The notes beneath the pieces are model-generated. The model made no database searches, had not been told where the DNA came from, and saw only the letters and a program-made list of their open reading frames with translations. This document shows positions 49,385 to 56,185 of a stretch of 59,665 bases of DNA, piece by piece. The stretch lies in NCBI GenBank assembly GCA_020054105.1, contig JAGVLW010000005.1, forward strand, positions 1-59,665, given 5' to 3'. Each line of letters opens with the position of its first letter. Position 1 is the first letter of the stretch. The translations under genes and the position numbers were made by a program. Source of the stretch: Alphaproteobacteria bacterium. GTDB lineage: Bacteria > Pseudomonadota > Alphaproteobacteria > Rickettsiales > SXRF01.

Positions 49385-50201
49385 GTGGTGCTTCCGGGTT
49401 AGTGGTTAATTCAGCTATCAGTGCTTCGGCCATGGCCGGGCTTAGATGCTGGTCGCGCTGCGCTTCGTGGATCTTGGCCTCGGTGCGCCGTAGGATTTCG
49501 GCAGCGCTCTGTTCGGGTGTTAGCGGCGGCGGTGGCGCTCTGCCGAACATGCCCGCCATCATCGCTTCGAGCTCGAGCTGATGACGCGCCTGTTCTTTCA
49601 GCTCGGCCAAGGTGATGGGCGGCGGCAGTTTCGGCGGCTCGTTGGCGATCGCCAGTAACCGCTCCAGCCGGAACAGCAGCAGTCGGCGCGCGCGCCATTC
49701 GTCGGCAATGATTTCCTTGAGCTTCACCGGACGCGGGAAGAAATCGCAGCGCGGGTCCGGGTCATTACGATAGGTGGCGCAGGCCTTCTGGATAAGATCG
49801 AGCGGAATATCCACCAGGTCGGTAAGCGCATCGTGAATCATCATCTTGAAATCGCGCACGTCGCGGTTTGCCATCGGGCACCAGACGGAAAGGCGCTTAA
49901 GCTCAAATCCGGTTTCGGCGGAGGTGGCAGGCCGCAGTGCAAGGCGAGCGGCGCGCACGGCTTCCTCCAGCTCGCTGAATTGTTCGCTATCTTTCGCCAC
50001 CACCGGCATCGGCCGCAGGCGACAATTATGATGCCCCATGCTTTCGGCCCGGCGGATATCGACGGCACCGGTGACGGTGAGAGGCAATTTGCCGCTCCAA
50101 TCAATGTCCGCCGCGCTCGTGCACGACTTCAACCAGGGCGTCAGTAAAGGCATCGTGACCGCTGCGTGGCCGACGCCCAGCGCCGTGAGTGTTTCCATCA
50201 T
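49368..50201 (-). CDS. Putative replication accessory protein downstream of the initiator
   Basis: 277 residues. Start chosen at 50201 because AGGAGGTG precedes it by 5 bases. N-terminal ETLTALGVGHAAVTMPLLTP, then helical IHDALTDLVDIPLDLIQKAC and PRCDFFPRPVKLKEIIADEW (about 135-155), and a basic/helical C-terminal half with an oddly Pro-rich RAPPPPLTPEQSAAEILRR. The N-terminal 33 codons overlap the end of the replisome-organiser gene in another frame. The location and the DFFPxPxxL pattern resemble phage helicase-loader-type proteins, but this is not established. Confidence 0.55.
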   Translation of the reverse strand: MMETLTALGVGHAAVTMPLLTPWLKSCTSAADIDWSGKLPLTVTGAVDIRRAESMGHHNCRLRPMPVVAKDSEQFSELEEAVRAARLALRPATSAETGFELKRLSVWCPMANRDVRDFKMMIHDALTDLVDIPLDLIQKACATYRNDPDPRCDFFPRPVKLKEIIADEWRARRLLLFRLERLLAIANEPPKLPPPITLAELKEQARHQLELEAMMAGMFGRAPPPPLTPEQSAAEILRRTEAKIHEAQRDQHLSPAMAEALIAELTTNPEAPHGEKT

Positions 50202-51201
50202 GGGACACCTCCTGCGGGGGATGATTGTTGTAATATTCTCGGTCTTTAACCGCGTCCGGTATGGCGGAGCGGAAATAAGCCAGGCTGCCGATCGGATGTT
50301 TGCCTTTGCGCTGATGTGAATGCAGATGGCGCAAGAATACCTCGCGGCACAGCTCCAACGTGGCACCGGCCGCGATGAACTGCGCCGCGATCGTCGCATC
50401 TTCGCCATGCGGCCAAGGTCGGGCGAGGTTTGCGCCGAACACCTGGACTATCGCTTCATCGAACGCTCGTATGATTGCTACCGGCGTCGGCTTCGCGCGC
50501 GCACCGTCATCATCATTTCTAAATTCTGGATGAGGTTCAGGTTCAGGGGGCGCAAAGTCCTGCACAGTGGAGAATACCCTATCCGATACGGTATCGGGTT
50601 CGGTATGGGTAGCAGTAGAAGATTGTGAAGTTTCAGCAGTTTCCGGTGAAAGTGGCGAAATGCTGGATACGGTATCGGATAAGGTAAGCGAAGCCGTATG
50701 CGATACGGTATGCGATATAGTATCGCTGGATGGTGATGTGCTGCCTTTAGATAGGGTATGGTATAGGGTATCCCATTCCGTATTCCAGCAATCGGATTCG
50801 TTAAGCACGAAGCGATGTTTTTGCGGCTGCAGCGCCTGCCACAAGGCTGGAAAGATCGCCCGCGCGCGCATGGCCGCATTGATGAGCTGGACGCACATCT
50901 TGCCGACGCGGGAATTTTCGATGGGGTTATGTTCCAGATAGCGCGGCATGAAAATATACGCGCTGTCTCGGTCATACAGGGCAAAGCCGCTGTCGATCAG
51001 GCAGGCCAGCGCACTTTCGGCTTTATCTTTGTCCCAGCGCAGATCTGTTTCGATGTAGCCGAGCGGCAGGCGGAAGCAGCCGATGGCGTTGCTGTGCTCG
51101 CCGGTTAAGCAGTAGAGCGCCAGCAGCTTCGCCGCGTCGGGCAAGCCCTTGATTTTATCGTCGTCCCAAAAAGCAATTTTAACTTTGCCGTAGATGCGCA
51201 T
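50101..51201 (-). CDS. Phage replication initiator / replisome organiser
   Basis: 366 residues. The N-terminal domain (about 1-125: MRIYGKVKIAFWDDDKIKGL, PDAAKLLALYCLTGEHSNAI, SGFALYDRDSAYIFMPRYLE) is the winged-helix type seen in phage replisome organisers. A Ser/Thr/Asp/Val-rich linker (about 140-215) is encoded by the iteron cluster and is low in structure (SDTISHTVSHTASLTLSDTV). The C-terminal domain (about 235-320) ends in a Gly/His-rich tail. As in lambda O, the replication origin may lie in its own gene. First large gene of the leftward early operon, behind the Cro-like and excisionase-like genes. Confidence 0.75.
   Translation of the reverse strand: MRIYGKVKIAFWDDDKIKGLPDAAKLLALYCLTGEHSNAIGCFRLPLGYIETDLRWDKDKAESALACLIDSGFALYDRDSAYIFMPRYLEHNPIENSRVGKMCVQLINAAMRARAIFPALWQALQPQKHRFVLNESDCWNTEWDTLYHTLSKGSTSPSSDTISHTVSHTASLTLSDTVSSISPLSPETAETSQSSTATHTEPDTVSDRVFSTVQDFAPPEPEPHPEFRNDDDGARAKPTPVAIIRAFDEAIVQVFGANLARPWPHGEDATIAAQFIAAGATLELCREVFLRHLHSHQRKGKHPIGSLAYFRSAIPDAVKDREYYNNHPPQEVSHDGNTHGAGRRPRSGHDAFTDALVEVVHERGGH
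50573..50775. repeat. Iteron-like repeat cluster (GATA..GTAT) inside the initiator gene; putative origin
   Basis: Multiple near-palindromic copies around the core GATANNGTAT: CCGATACGGTATCGG (50583-50597), GGATACGGTATCGG (50665-50678), GCGATACGGTATGC (50700-50713), GCGATATAGTATCGC (50712-50726), and partial copies near 50573-50584, 50599-50610 and 50750-50775. The protein they encode is a low-complexity linker, which explains how the DNA repeats can be kept. Such intragenic iterons bind the initiator in lambdoid phages. Confidence 0.7.
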
Positions 51202-51222
51202 GCTGCCCCCTCATATTCCCGC

Positions 51223-51540
51223 CTAACAATTGGCGGGTTTGATAGCGGCAACAGATTCTCCGGTGTCAGTGGTCGAAGAACGCAGCCATTTACGCTCCAC
51301 GTCGAGCACGCCGTTTTCACCATGCAGCGGGTAGCGTATCACGGCGCAGCGCGTGCCTTGGACTTTCAGGTAAACTGGTGGTTTTCCTTCGAGCCGCCAT
51401 TTTTCGAGCGCCTTGGTGGTCACTTGCCAGCGCTCACATAGCTGCTCCGGCGTCAGGTAGGCCTCGCCCACGCCATTGCGCTTCATCTGCTCCTTGACGG
51501 TATCGGCAACGAGCTTGGCGATTTCATCCCGCGTGGTCAT
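51223..51540 (-). CDS. Excisionase-like / helix-turn-helix protein
   Basis: 105 residues. Residues about 25-70 (GEAYLTPEQLCERWQVTTKA, LEKWRLEGKPPVYLKVQGTR) form the winged-helix pattern of the excisionase (Xis/AlpA-like MerR-superfamily) group. The C-terminal 30 residues are polar. It may direct excision with the integrase or regulate the early operon; it lies with the early leftward genes and far from the integrase gene. Confidence 0.65.
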   Translation of the reverse strand: MTTRDEIAKLVADTVKEQMKRNGVGEAYLTPEQLCERWQVTTKALEKWRLEGKPPVYLKVQGTRCAVIRYPLHGENGVLDVERKWLRSSTTDTGESVAAIKPANC

Positions 51541-51564
51541 ACTGCCCCAACGCCTGAAAAGACG

Positions 51565-52005
51565 TTAAACGGTTTCTTGTGCGGCATGGCGTTCCTCCTG
51601 TTTTTGATTGTGGTTTTCTAATTTTGTTAAGAAATGCTCGATGGTGGCGAGCTTGGCGTAATCGGGGTCCAGCTCCCGGCGCACCCAGCGCACATAGTCG
51701 AGCGCCGAGAGCTCGAGCTGCAGGCAGAGCCCGGCCAGATCGAAACCGAGAGCGCGCCAGCGGCGCTCATAGGAGAAGAATTTTTCCGCTTCCAGGCGGG
51801 TTAAGATTTCGTCCATTTTGCCGATGGTGACGAGCAAGCCGCTGTTATGGCCGTTGACCCAGCGCGAAAAAGTCGATGGCGCGATACCGGCGCGCCGGCA
51901 CAACTCGTCGATGGTGATGCCGACGAAGCGGCAACGGGCTTGAATGGACGTATAAACCCTGCGTTCCAGGGCGGTCATAGGCTTGGTTTGGGGAGCTATC
52001 TGCAT
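51565..52005 (-). CDS. Cro-like HTH regulator
   Basis: 146 residues. Residues about 25-60 (IQARCRFVGITIDELCRRAG, then IAPSTFSRWVNGHNSGLL) form an HTH_3-type domain, with a helical C-terminal half (DYVRWVRRELDPDYAKLATI). First gene of the leftward early operon, divergent from the repressor gene, in the position of Cro. The start at 52005 follows AGGAA by 8 bases; the same AGGAATTAC is also an operator-like site, so repressor binding would cover the ribosome site. Confidence 0.65.
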   Translation of the reverse strand: MQIAPQTKPMTALERRVYTSIQARCRFVGITIDELCRRAGIAPSTFSRWVNGHNSGLLVTIGKMDEILTRLEAEKFFSYERRWRALGFDLAGLCLQLELSALDYVRWVRRELDPDYAKLATIEHFLTKLENHNQKQEERHAAQETV

Positions 52006-52009
52006 ACTT

Positions 52010-52096
52010 GTAATTCCTATGGCTTATTTATTTGCATACTTGCCAAAGGAATTACTAAGTCAAGAAGAAACTTGCAAAAGAATTACGATGTAGTAT
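52010..52096. promoter_or_regulatory. oR-like operator cluster and leftward early promoter
   Basis: Three related sites: GTAATTCCTA at 52010-52019 (reverse), AAAGGAATTAC at 52045-52055 and AAAAGAATTAC at 52076-52086, with direct copies of TGCATACTTG at 52001-52010 and 52033-52042. A leftward promoter with -35 TTGACT (plus-strand AGTCAA, 52058-52063) and -10 AAGTAT (about 52036-52041), spacing 16, has the middle site within its spacer. A repressor-side promoter with -10 TAGTAT (52091-52096) is possible but has no good -35. Confidence 0.7.
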
Positions 52097-52133
52097 GTTG
52101 GGGGGAGTTGTCGGGAATTATTGTGAGAAAAAA

Positions 52134-53093
52134 ATGAACGTCGCCGTTCCATCCATTTCAGAAAAAGACGCCAAGCAGCTGCGGCAGCAGCAAATAGATT
52201 GGCTCGACGACATTATGGAGCGCAGCAAGGATAATCTCACGCAGATGGCCGAGGCGTGCAGCCAGCTTGCGGAGAGTACCGGGCAGAAACCTGTGAACAA
52301 GGAAACGCTGCGCCATTTCTATCATGGCTATTCCTCGACGAAATCTAGCAAGGCGGACCGCCTGCTTTCCGATCGCCTTATCTTTTTGCTGTATAAGGTC
52401 TATGAGCTGGAGCCCAGCTTCGCGCCGCACATGCTTTATGACATGGACAAAGACGACGCGCAGATCTCGGTCTATGCGAAGCACTGTAAGCAATACATTA
52501 CGGAAGTATCCCTGGCGCGCGGCATCTACCGCACCGATCTGGCGCGCGGCATCGAGCTGGCTGATTCCATTCTAAGCCGCCTTTTCAGCGATAAGCTGCC
52601 GCGTGGCCTGCAGATGAAAACGCTGGAGGAAATCAAGGAAAAGTACGGCGTCAATTTTTCGCCGCGTTTCCGTGCCTTCTTGGAAAAGAAAGAAGATGCC
52701 GGCGCAGGCAAGGTGCCGGTCATCGGCCTCGTTGCGCTTCGCAGCCGCGAGGACCGCATATGGCCGGTGGCGGAGGATGATCGCAAGCAGCTCTCGATCA
52801 GCGTGCCGTTCGGCAATGCCCGCGCCGTGGAGCTGGAAGGACAGGACATAAGCCCCTTTCTGCGCGGCGGCATGATGCTGGTGTACCAAGAGAGCGGCAG
52901 CGGCGTTTCAAGAATTTGCCTAGACCAAACATGCGTCGTGCAAACTGACGACGACCAGTGGCATCTTAAGGTCGTGAAGCGCAGCGATAAGCCAGGCTAT
53001 TATCGTTTGGAATCTGTGATCTCGTCGGGCATCGAGGAGCGCATGCTGAAATGCGCCTACAAAATCGAAATGACGCTGATGCCAAGCGCTTAA
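52134..53093 (+). CDS. Phage repressor with S24-like C-terminal domain lacking the serine
   Basis: 319 residues. N-terminal helical DNA-binding region (about 20-80: LTQMAEACSQLAESTGQKPV, then NKETLRHFYHGYSSTKSSKA). A central helical part (EVSLARGIYRTDLARGIELA). C-terminal S24/LexA-like domain from about 200: ISVPFGNARAVELEGQDISPF, then RGGMMLVYQ and LKVVKRSDKPGYYRL with the Lys. The position of the catalytic Ser in the usual GDSM motif is occupied by GQDI, so self-cleavage is unlikely. Divergent from the Cro-like gene and flanked on both sides by operator-like clusters, so it is the likely prophage repressor. Confidence 0.75.
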   Translation: MNVAVPSISEKDAKQLRQQQIDWLDDIMERSKDNLTQMAEACSQLAESTGQKPVNKETLRHFYHGYSSTKSSKADRLLSDRLIFLLYKVYELEPSFAPHMLYDMDKDDAQISVYAKHCKQYITEVSLARGIYRTDLARGIELADSILSRLFSDKLPRGLQMKTLEEIKEKYGVNFSPRFRAFLEKKEDAGAGKVPVIGLVALRSREDRIWPVAEDDRKQLSISVPFGNARAVELEGQDISPFLRGGMMLVYQESGSGVSRICLDQTCVVQTDDDQWHLKVVKRSDKPGYYRLESVISSGIEERMLKCAYKIEMTLMPSA

Positions 53094-53168
53094 AAGCCGC
53101 GAAAAGCCTCACTATTTTACTCTCATATTCCAAAATATCCAAGCGTTTTCAAGCCTTTGCGAAGCGAA

Positions 53169-53267
53169 TAATTCCTTTGCGTGTGGCGCTTTCGTGTTGA
53201 CGTAATTCTTTTTATTTGCAAGGATGCAATTAGCTAATAAAGCTACGCATAAATGCAAAGGAATTAC
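53169..53267. promoter_or_regulatory. oL-like operator cluster and rightward early promoter
   Basis: Three sites of the same family as near 52.0 kb: TAATTCCTTTGC at 53169-53180 (reverse), GTAATTCTTTTT at 53202-53213 (reverse) and GCAAAGGAATTAC at 53255-53267. A rightward promoter has -35 TTGACG (53197-53202) and -10 AAGGAT (53220-53225), 17-bp spacing, with one operator in the spacer, in close parallel to the leftward promoter at 52.04 kb. Confidence 0.7.
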
Positions 53268-53270
53268 GAA

Positions 53271-53450
53271 ATGAAGCGCCCAGCCTATTACACGTCATTG
53301 CCCGATGCGGATGATACGCCGCTCTATTTTCGCTCCTTTGAAATAAATGGCCGCCACCTCTTAGCCGATGGTGAAGCTCTGCACGAACTGGCCGGATACA
53401 AGCGCCCGGGCGTGGATGACGGAGGGGCGTATGACGCAGCTTTGGTTTAA
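53271..53450 (+). CDS. Small protein, first gene of the rightward early operon
   Basis: 59 residues, start MKRPAYYTSLPDADDTPLYF. The operator-like AAAGGAATTAC doubles as ribosome site, 7 bases before the ATG. Acidic, no motif recognised. It overlaps the next gene by 20 bases. Short genes in this place in other phages are often host-takeover or anti-defence factors, but there is no direct evidence here. Confidence 0.55.
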   Translation: MKRPAYYTSLPDADDTPLYFRSFEINGRHLLADGEALHELAGYKRPGVDDGGAYDAALV

Positions 53451-53778
53451 CGCATGGAGTAAGAAAGAAACGAATCCTGCCACCGGCATCACGCGCTTGC
53501 GCGTCAGCATGGAAGGCGATGCCTGCGAATCTTACGACGATGCGATGCAGGATTTGGACGATTACGGATGCAGCTGGCGCAGGCAGGGATGGAGCTATTT
53601 CGGCACCCACTGCCACGAGATCGACGTCAAAGGGCAGACGCTATCCATCAGCTTTCACGATGACCTTGAGAGCAACTTAGAGCGCTGGAAGCACGAGCGC
53701 GAGGAAGATGCGCGCGCGTACCGCGCAGCCGGTACGTTGTCGGCAGAACAGCTTTGCAATGTCGGGAGGGCAGCATGA
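53431..53778 (+). CDS. Protein of unknown function, early operon
   Basis: 115 residues; start MTQLWFNAWSKKETNPATGI after a GGAGGGG site. Contains ESYDDAMQDLDDYGCSWRRQ and WSYFGTHCHEIDVKGQTLSI, an alpha/beta pattern, then an acidic/basic helix (LERWKHEREEDARAYRAAGT). Not recognised. Overlaps the next ATG by 4 bases. Confidence 0.55.
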   Translation: MTQLWFNAWSKKETNPATGITRLRVSMEGDACESYDDAMQDLDDYGCSWRRQGWSYFGTHCHEIDVKGQTLSISFHDDLESNLERWKHEREEDARAYRAAGTLSAEQLCNVGRAA

Positions 53779-54308
53779 TGCAGACTCTTGAATATGCGCC
53801 CCTCACGCAACAGCCGACGATGGTGAATCAATATCCCGGCTCGATGGTGTTGGATTGCCCGGAATGCGGGGGGCAGATGGTGCTGCGCATGAGCTATAAA
53901 TTTAACAAGCCGTTCTATGGCTGTTTGAATTTCCCACATTGCCGCTGCACCCACGGCGCGCATCCCGATGGCAGACCGCTTGGCAAACCGGCGGATACGG
54001 CGACGAAGCGCTGGCGCATCATGGCGCATGCCGCCCTCGACCCGCTATGGGGTCGCAATGATGCCGGCCTGCATAAGCAAATCCAGAACCGCTACCGCCG
54101 CGCGGTATATGCGTGGCTGGCCGCGCAACTCGGCATCGCCAATGTGGGAGAGCATTGCCATATCGGGCTGTTCGACGCCGAGCGCTGCCAGCAGGTGATC
54201 GAGACCTGCAAGAACGCCACGCGCCAGCAAATCCTGAATTGGCATGCCGAGCGCTTCCCGCAGACGAAGCAGCGTAACCGGAGGCCTCCGCGCTATGCAC
54301 ACTACTGA
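53775..54308 (+). CDS. Zinc-finger protein (DUF3268/topoisomerase-type finger)
   Basis: 177 residues. A four-Cys finger at about 27-56 (CPECGGQMVLRM, then FYGCLNFPHCRCTHG) of the topoisomerase I C-terminal type, followed by AHPDGRPLGKPADTATKRWR, the characteristic DUF3268 continuation. The C-terminal part is helical with HIGLFDAERCQQVIETCKNA. Probably binds single-stranded DNA and acts with the recombination genes downstream. Start at 53775 overlaps the previous stop; a second ATG follows at 53778. Confidence 0.75.
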   Translation: MMQTLEYAPLTQQPTMVNQYPGSMVLDCPECGGQMVLRMSYKFNKPFYGCLNFPHCRCTHGAHPDGRPLGKPADTATKRWRIMAHAALDPLWGRNDAGLHKQIQNRYRRAVYAWLAAQLGIANVGEHCHIGLFDAERCQQVIETCKNATRQQILNWHAERFPQTKQRNRRPPRYAHY

Positions 54309-55113
54309 AAAAATAGTCATCAGGTCGTCAAGCCTGCCTTCGTATGCGGATTGTTCGCGCCGCACGGCGGGAAAATTGCTGGCAAAAGAATTGGCGGCGC
54401 TCGGCATCACCTTGCGCGAAACGTCGCAGGGTGTTGGCGCCGCGCTTGGCAGCAGCACCCACCAGGCGGCGGCTTACTCGCTCAATAGCAAAATCAATGA
54501 CGGTTCGCTCGGCAATGCGACGCAGGCAATGGATCTGGCGTTCGAGCTGTATCACGAAATCCAGAAAACCGAAGGCATCGTGTATGACGGAGCCACGCCC
54601 ACCTATGACCGCGCGGAATTGCAGCTCAAAACGCTGGTGAATACCTACCGCTCAAAAGTGGCACCCGGCATCACGCCGGTGGAAGTCGAAGTGCGATTAG
54701 AAGCCGATATTGGCGATGGTTTTGTGCTCTCCGGGCAATTCGATGTGCGCGAAATCGAGAGCATCCGCGACTTGAAAACCGGAGCCGCCAGCCGTGCGCA
54801 TATTTCACAATATGGCAGCTATGCGCTGCTGTGCCGGGTGCATGGGCGCACGGTGGAGCAGATCGTTGAGGATTACCTGCCGCGCAAGAAAGAGCCGGAA
54901 CCCGAATATTTTTATTATGACGCGGAAGTGGCGGTAAACGCCGCGCGCGCCATCCTCAAACGCATCAAGGACGATGTGGCGGCGTTCCGCGAAAGCGGCG
55001 AGCCCACGTCCTTTATCGCCAACCCGCAATCAATGCTGTGCTCGGACCGCTTTTGCCCGGTGTGGGGAACGGCATTTTGCCGCGAACACAAAAACAAAGG
55101 AGAGAAAGAATGA
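54295..55113 (+). CDS. PD-(D/E)XK nuclease with likely Fe-S cluster (Cas4/RecB-like)
   Basis: 272 residues. Fold signatures: GAALGSSTHQAAAYSLN with the His (about residues 50-66), SGQFDVREIESIRDLKTGAA carrying the D and DxK acidic/basic residues (about 146-165), and the QYGSYALL helix (about 172). One N-terminal Cys (SYADCSRR) and three C-terminal Cys (LCSDRFCPVWGTAFC) match the four-Cys iron-sulphur cluster of Cas4/AddB-type nucleases. Precedes recT, so it is probably the exonuclease of a Red/RecET-like annealing system. Confidence 0.85.
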   Translation: MHTTEKIVIRSSSLPSYADCSRRTAGKLLAKELAALGITLRETSQGVGAALGSSTHQAAAYSLNSKINDGSLGNATQAMDLAFELYHEIQKTEGIVYDGATPTYDRAELQLKTLVNTYRSKVAPGITPVEVEVRLEADIGDGFVLSGQFDVREIESIRDLKTGAASRAHISQYGSYALLCRVHGRTVEQIVEDYLPRKKEPEPEYFYYDAEVAVNAARAILKRIKDDVAAFRESGEPTSFIANPQSMLCSDRFCPVWGTAFCREHKNKGEKE

Positions 55114-56183
55114 CACAGGATACGATGAACGACCAGCAGAAGAAGCAGGCGCAAAACCTGCTCGACATGCTGGAAAAACCGCAGGTTTTAGAGCGATTCA
55201 AAAACCTCGCCACGCAATATATCGATGCCGAACAGATGGTGCATTTGGCGATCGAATGCGTGAAGCGCAAGCCCGCGCTCGGTGAGTGCGACCATTTGAC
55301 AGTGCTGGGCGCGTTTATCACCTCGCAATCAGTGGGCTTAAAGCCTAACACGATTTTCGACCACGCCTATGTCATCCCTTACAGTAAATGGCTATTGGAT
55401 GAAACCCGTCCACGCGGCCAGCAATGGGTGAAGTTGCCGCCGGAGTGCAATTTTCAGGTCGGCTACAAAGGTTATTCCGCTCTGTTCCAGCGCACCGGAC
55501 GCATCAAGGACTTTTTCGCCAGCGATATATGCGAAAACGACCATTACATTTGCGAAACCGGCAGCAATCCGCATGTCGAGTTTCGCAAAAACCTTCGCGG
55601 CCGAGGCGAAATGATCGGCTCCTTCTGCCACGTCAATTTTCTCAATGGTGGTCAGGCCGTGGAGGAATTGGACATGGCGGAAATCGAGAAAGTGCGGAGC
55701 ACGTCGGAAACCTTCAAGAGCCTGCAAAAGGCGCTGGAAATCGCCACCAAGAAAAATGACCAGCCGAAGATTGAAGAAGCGCAGCGCAAGCTGGCTGAAA
55801 CGCCGTGGATTAAATGGCGCGCTACCATGAGCATGAAGCCCGCCATCAAACGGCTAGGCGGCAAAAGCGATATCGACCCGGCAGTAGCGCTGGCATCGGA
55901 GGCCGATAGCCTTTCCGACATGGGGCAGATGAACTTCAAGGCGATTGCCGACGCGCGCAGCCACAATGAGGTGTTCGATATTATCAATGCCGAAACTGAC
56001 CGCGTGAACCGCGAAGCGCAGGCCGAGCAGCAACAGCCGCTGCCAGTCATTAATCTCAACGAAAAACCCGGAAAGCAGCCCGCACCGGCAGCGGTGAAGC
56101 CGAATGGCAAAGCCAATCCCGCCGATGCAGGCCCGCCCGCAGGACACCCTGCATCTTTAACCCATGACACAGGAGGTTTTTAG
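55110..56183 (+). CDS. recT: RecT-family single-strand annealing protein
   Basis: 357 residues. The RecT core is clear: LGAFITSQSVGLKPNTIFDH (about 68-87), ECNFQVGYKGYSALFQRTGR (about 111-130), RGEMIGSFCHVNFLNGGQAV and LAETPWIKWRATMSMKPAIK, the conserved C-terminal part of the core. The last 60 residues are Pro/Ala-rich and disordered (a usual SSB-interaction tail). Coupled to the nuclease gene by ATGA overlap. Confidence 0.9.
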   Translation: MTQDTMNDQQKKQAQNLLDMLEKPQVLERFKNLATQYIDAEQMVHLAIECVKRKPALGECDHLTVLGAFITSQSVGLKPNTIFDHAYVIPYSKWLLDETRPRGQQWVKLPPECNFQVGYKGYSALFQRTGRIKDFFASDICENDHYICETGSNPHVEFRKNLRGRGEMIGSFCHVNFLNGGQAVEELDMAEIEKVRSTSETFKSLQKALEIATKKNDQPKIEEAQRKLAETPWIKWRATMSMKPAIKRLGGKSDIDPAVALASEADSLSDMGQMNFKAIADARSHNEVFDIINAETDRVNREAQAEQQQPLPVINLNEKPGKQPAPAAVKPNGKANPADAGPPAGHPASLTHDTGGF

Positions 56184-56185
56184 TC

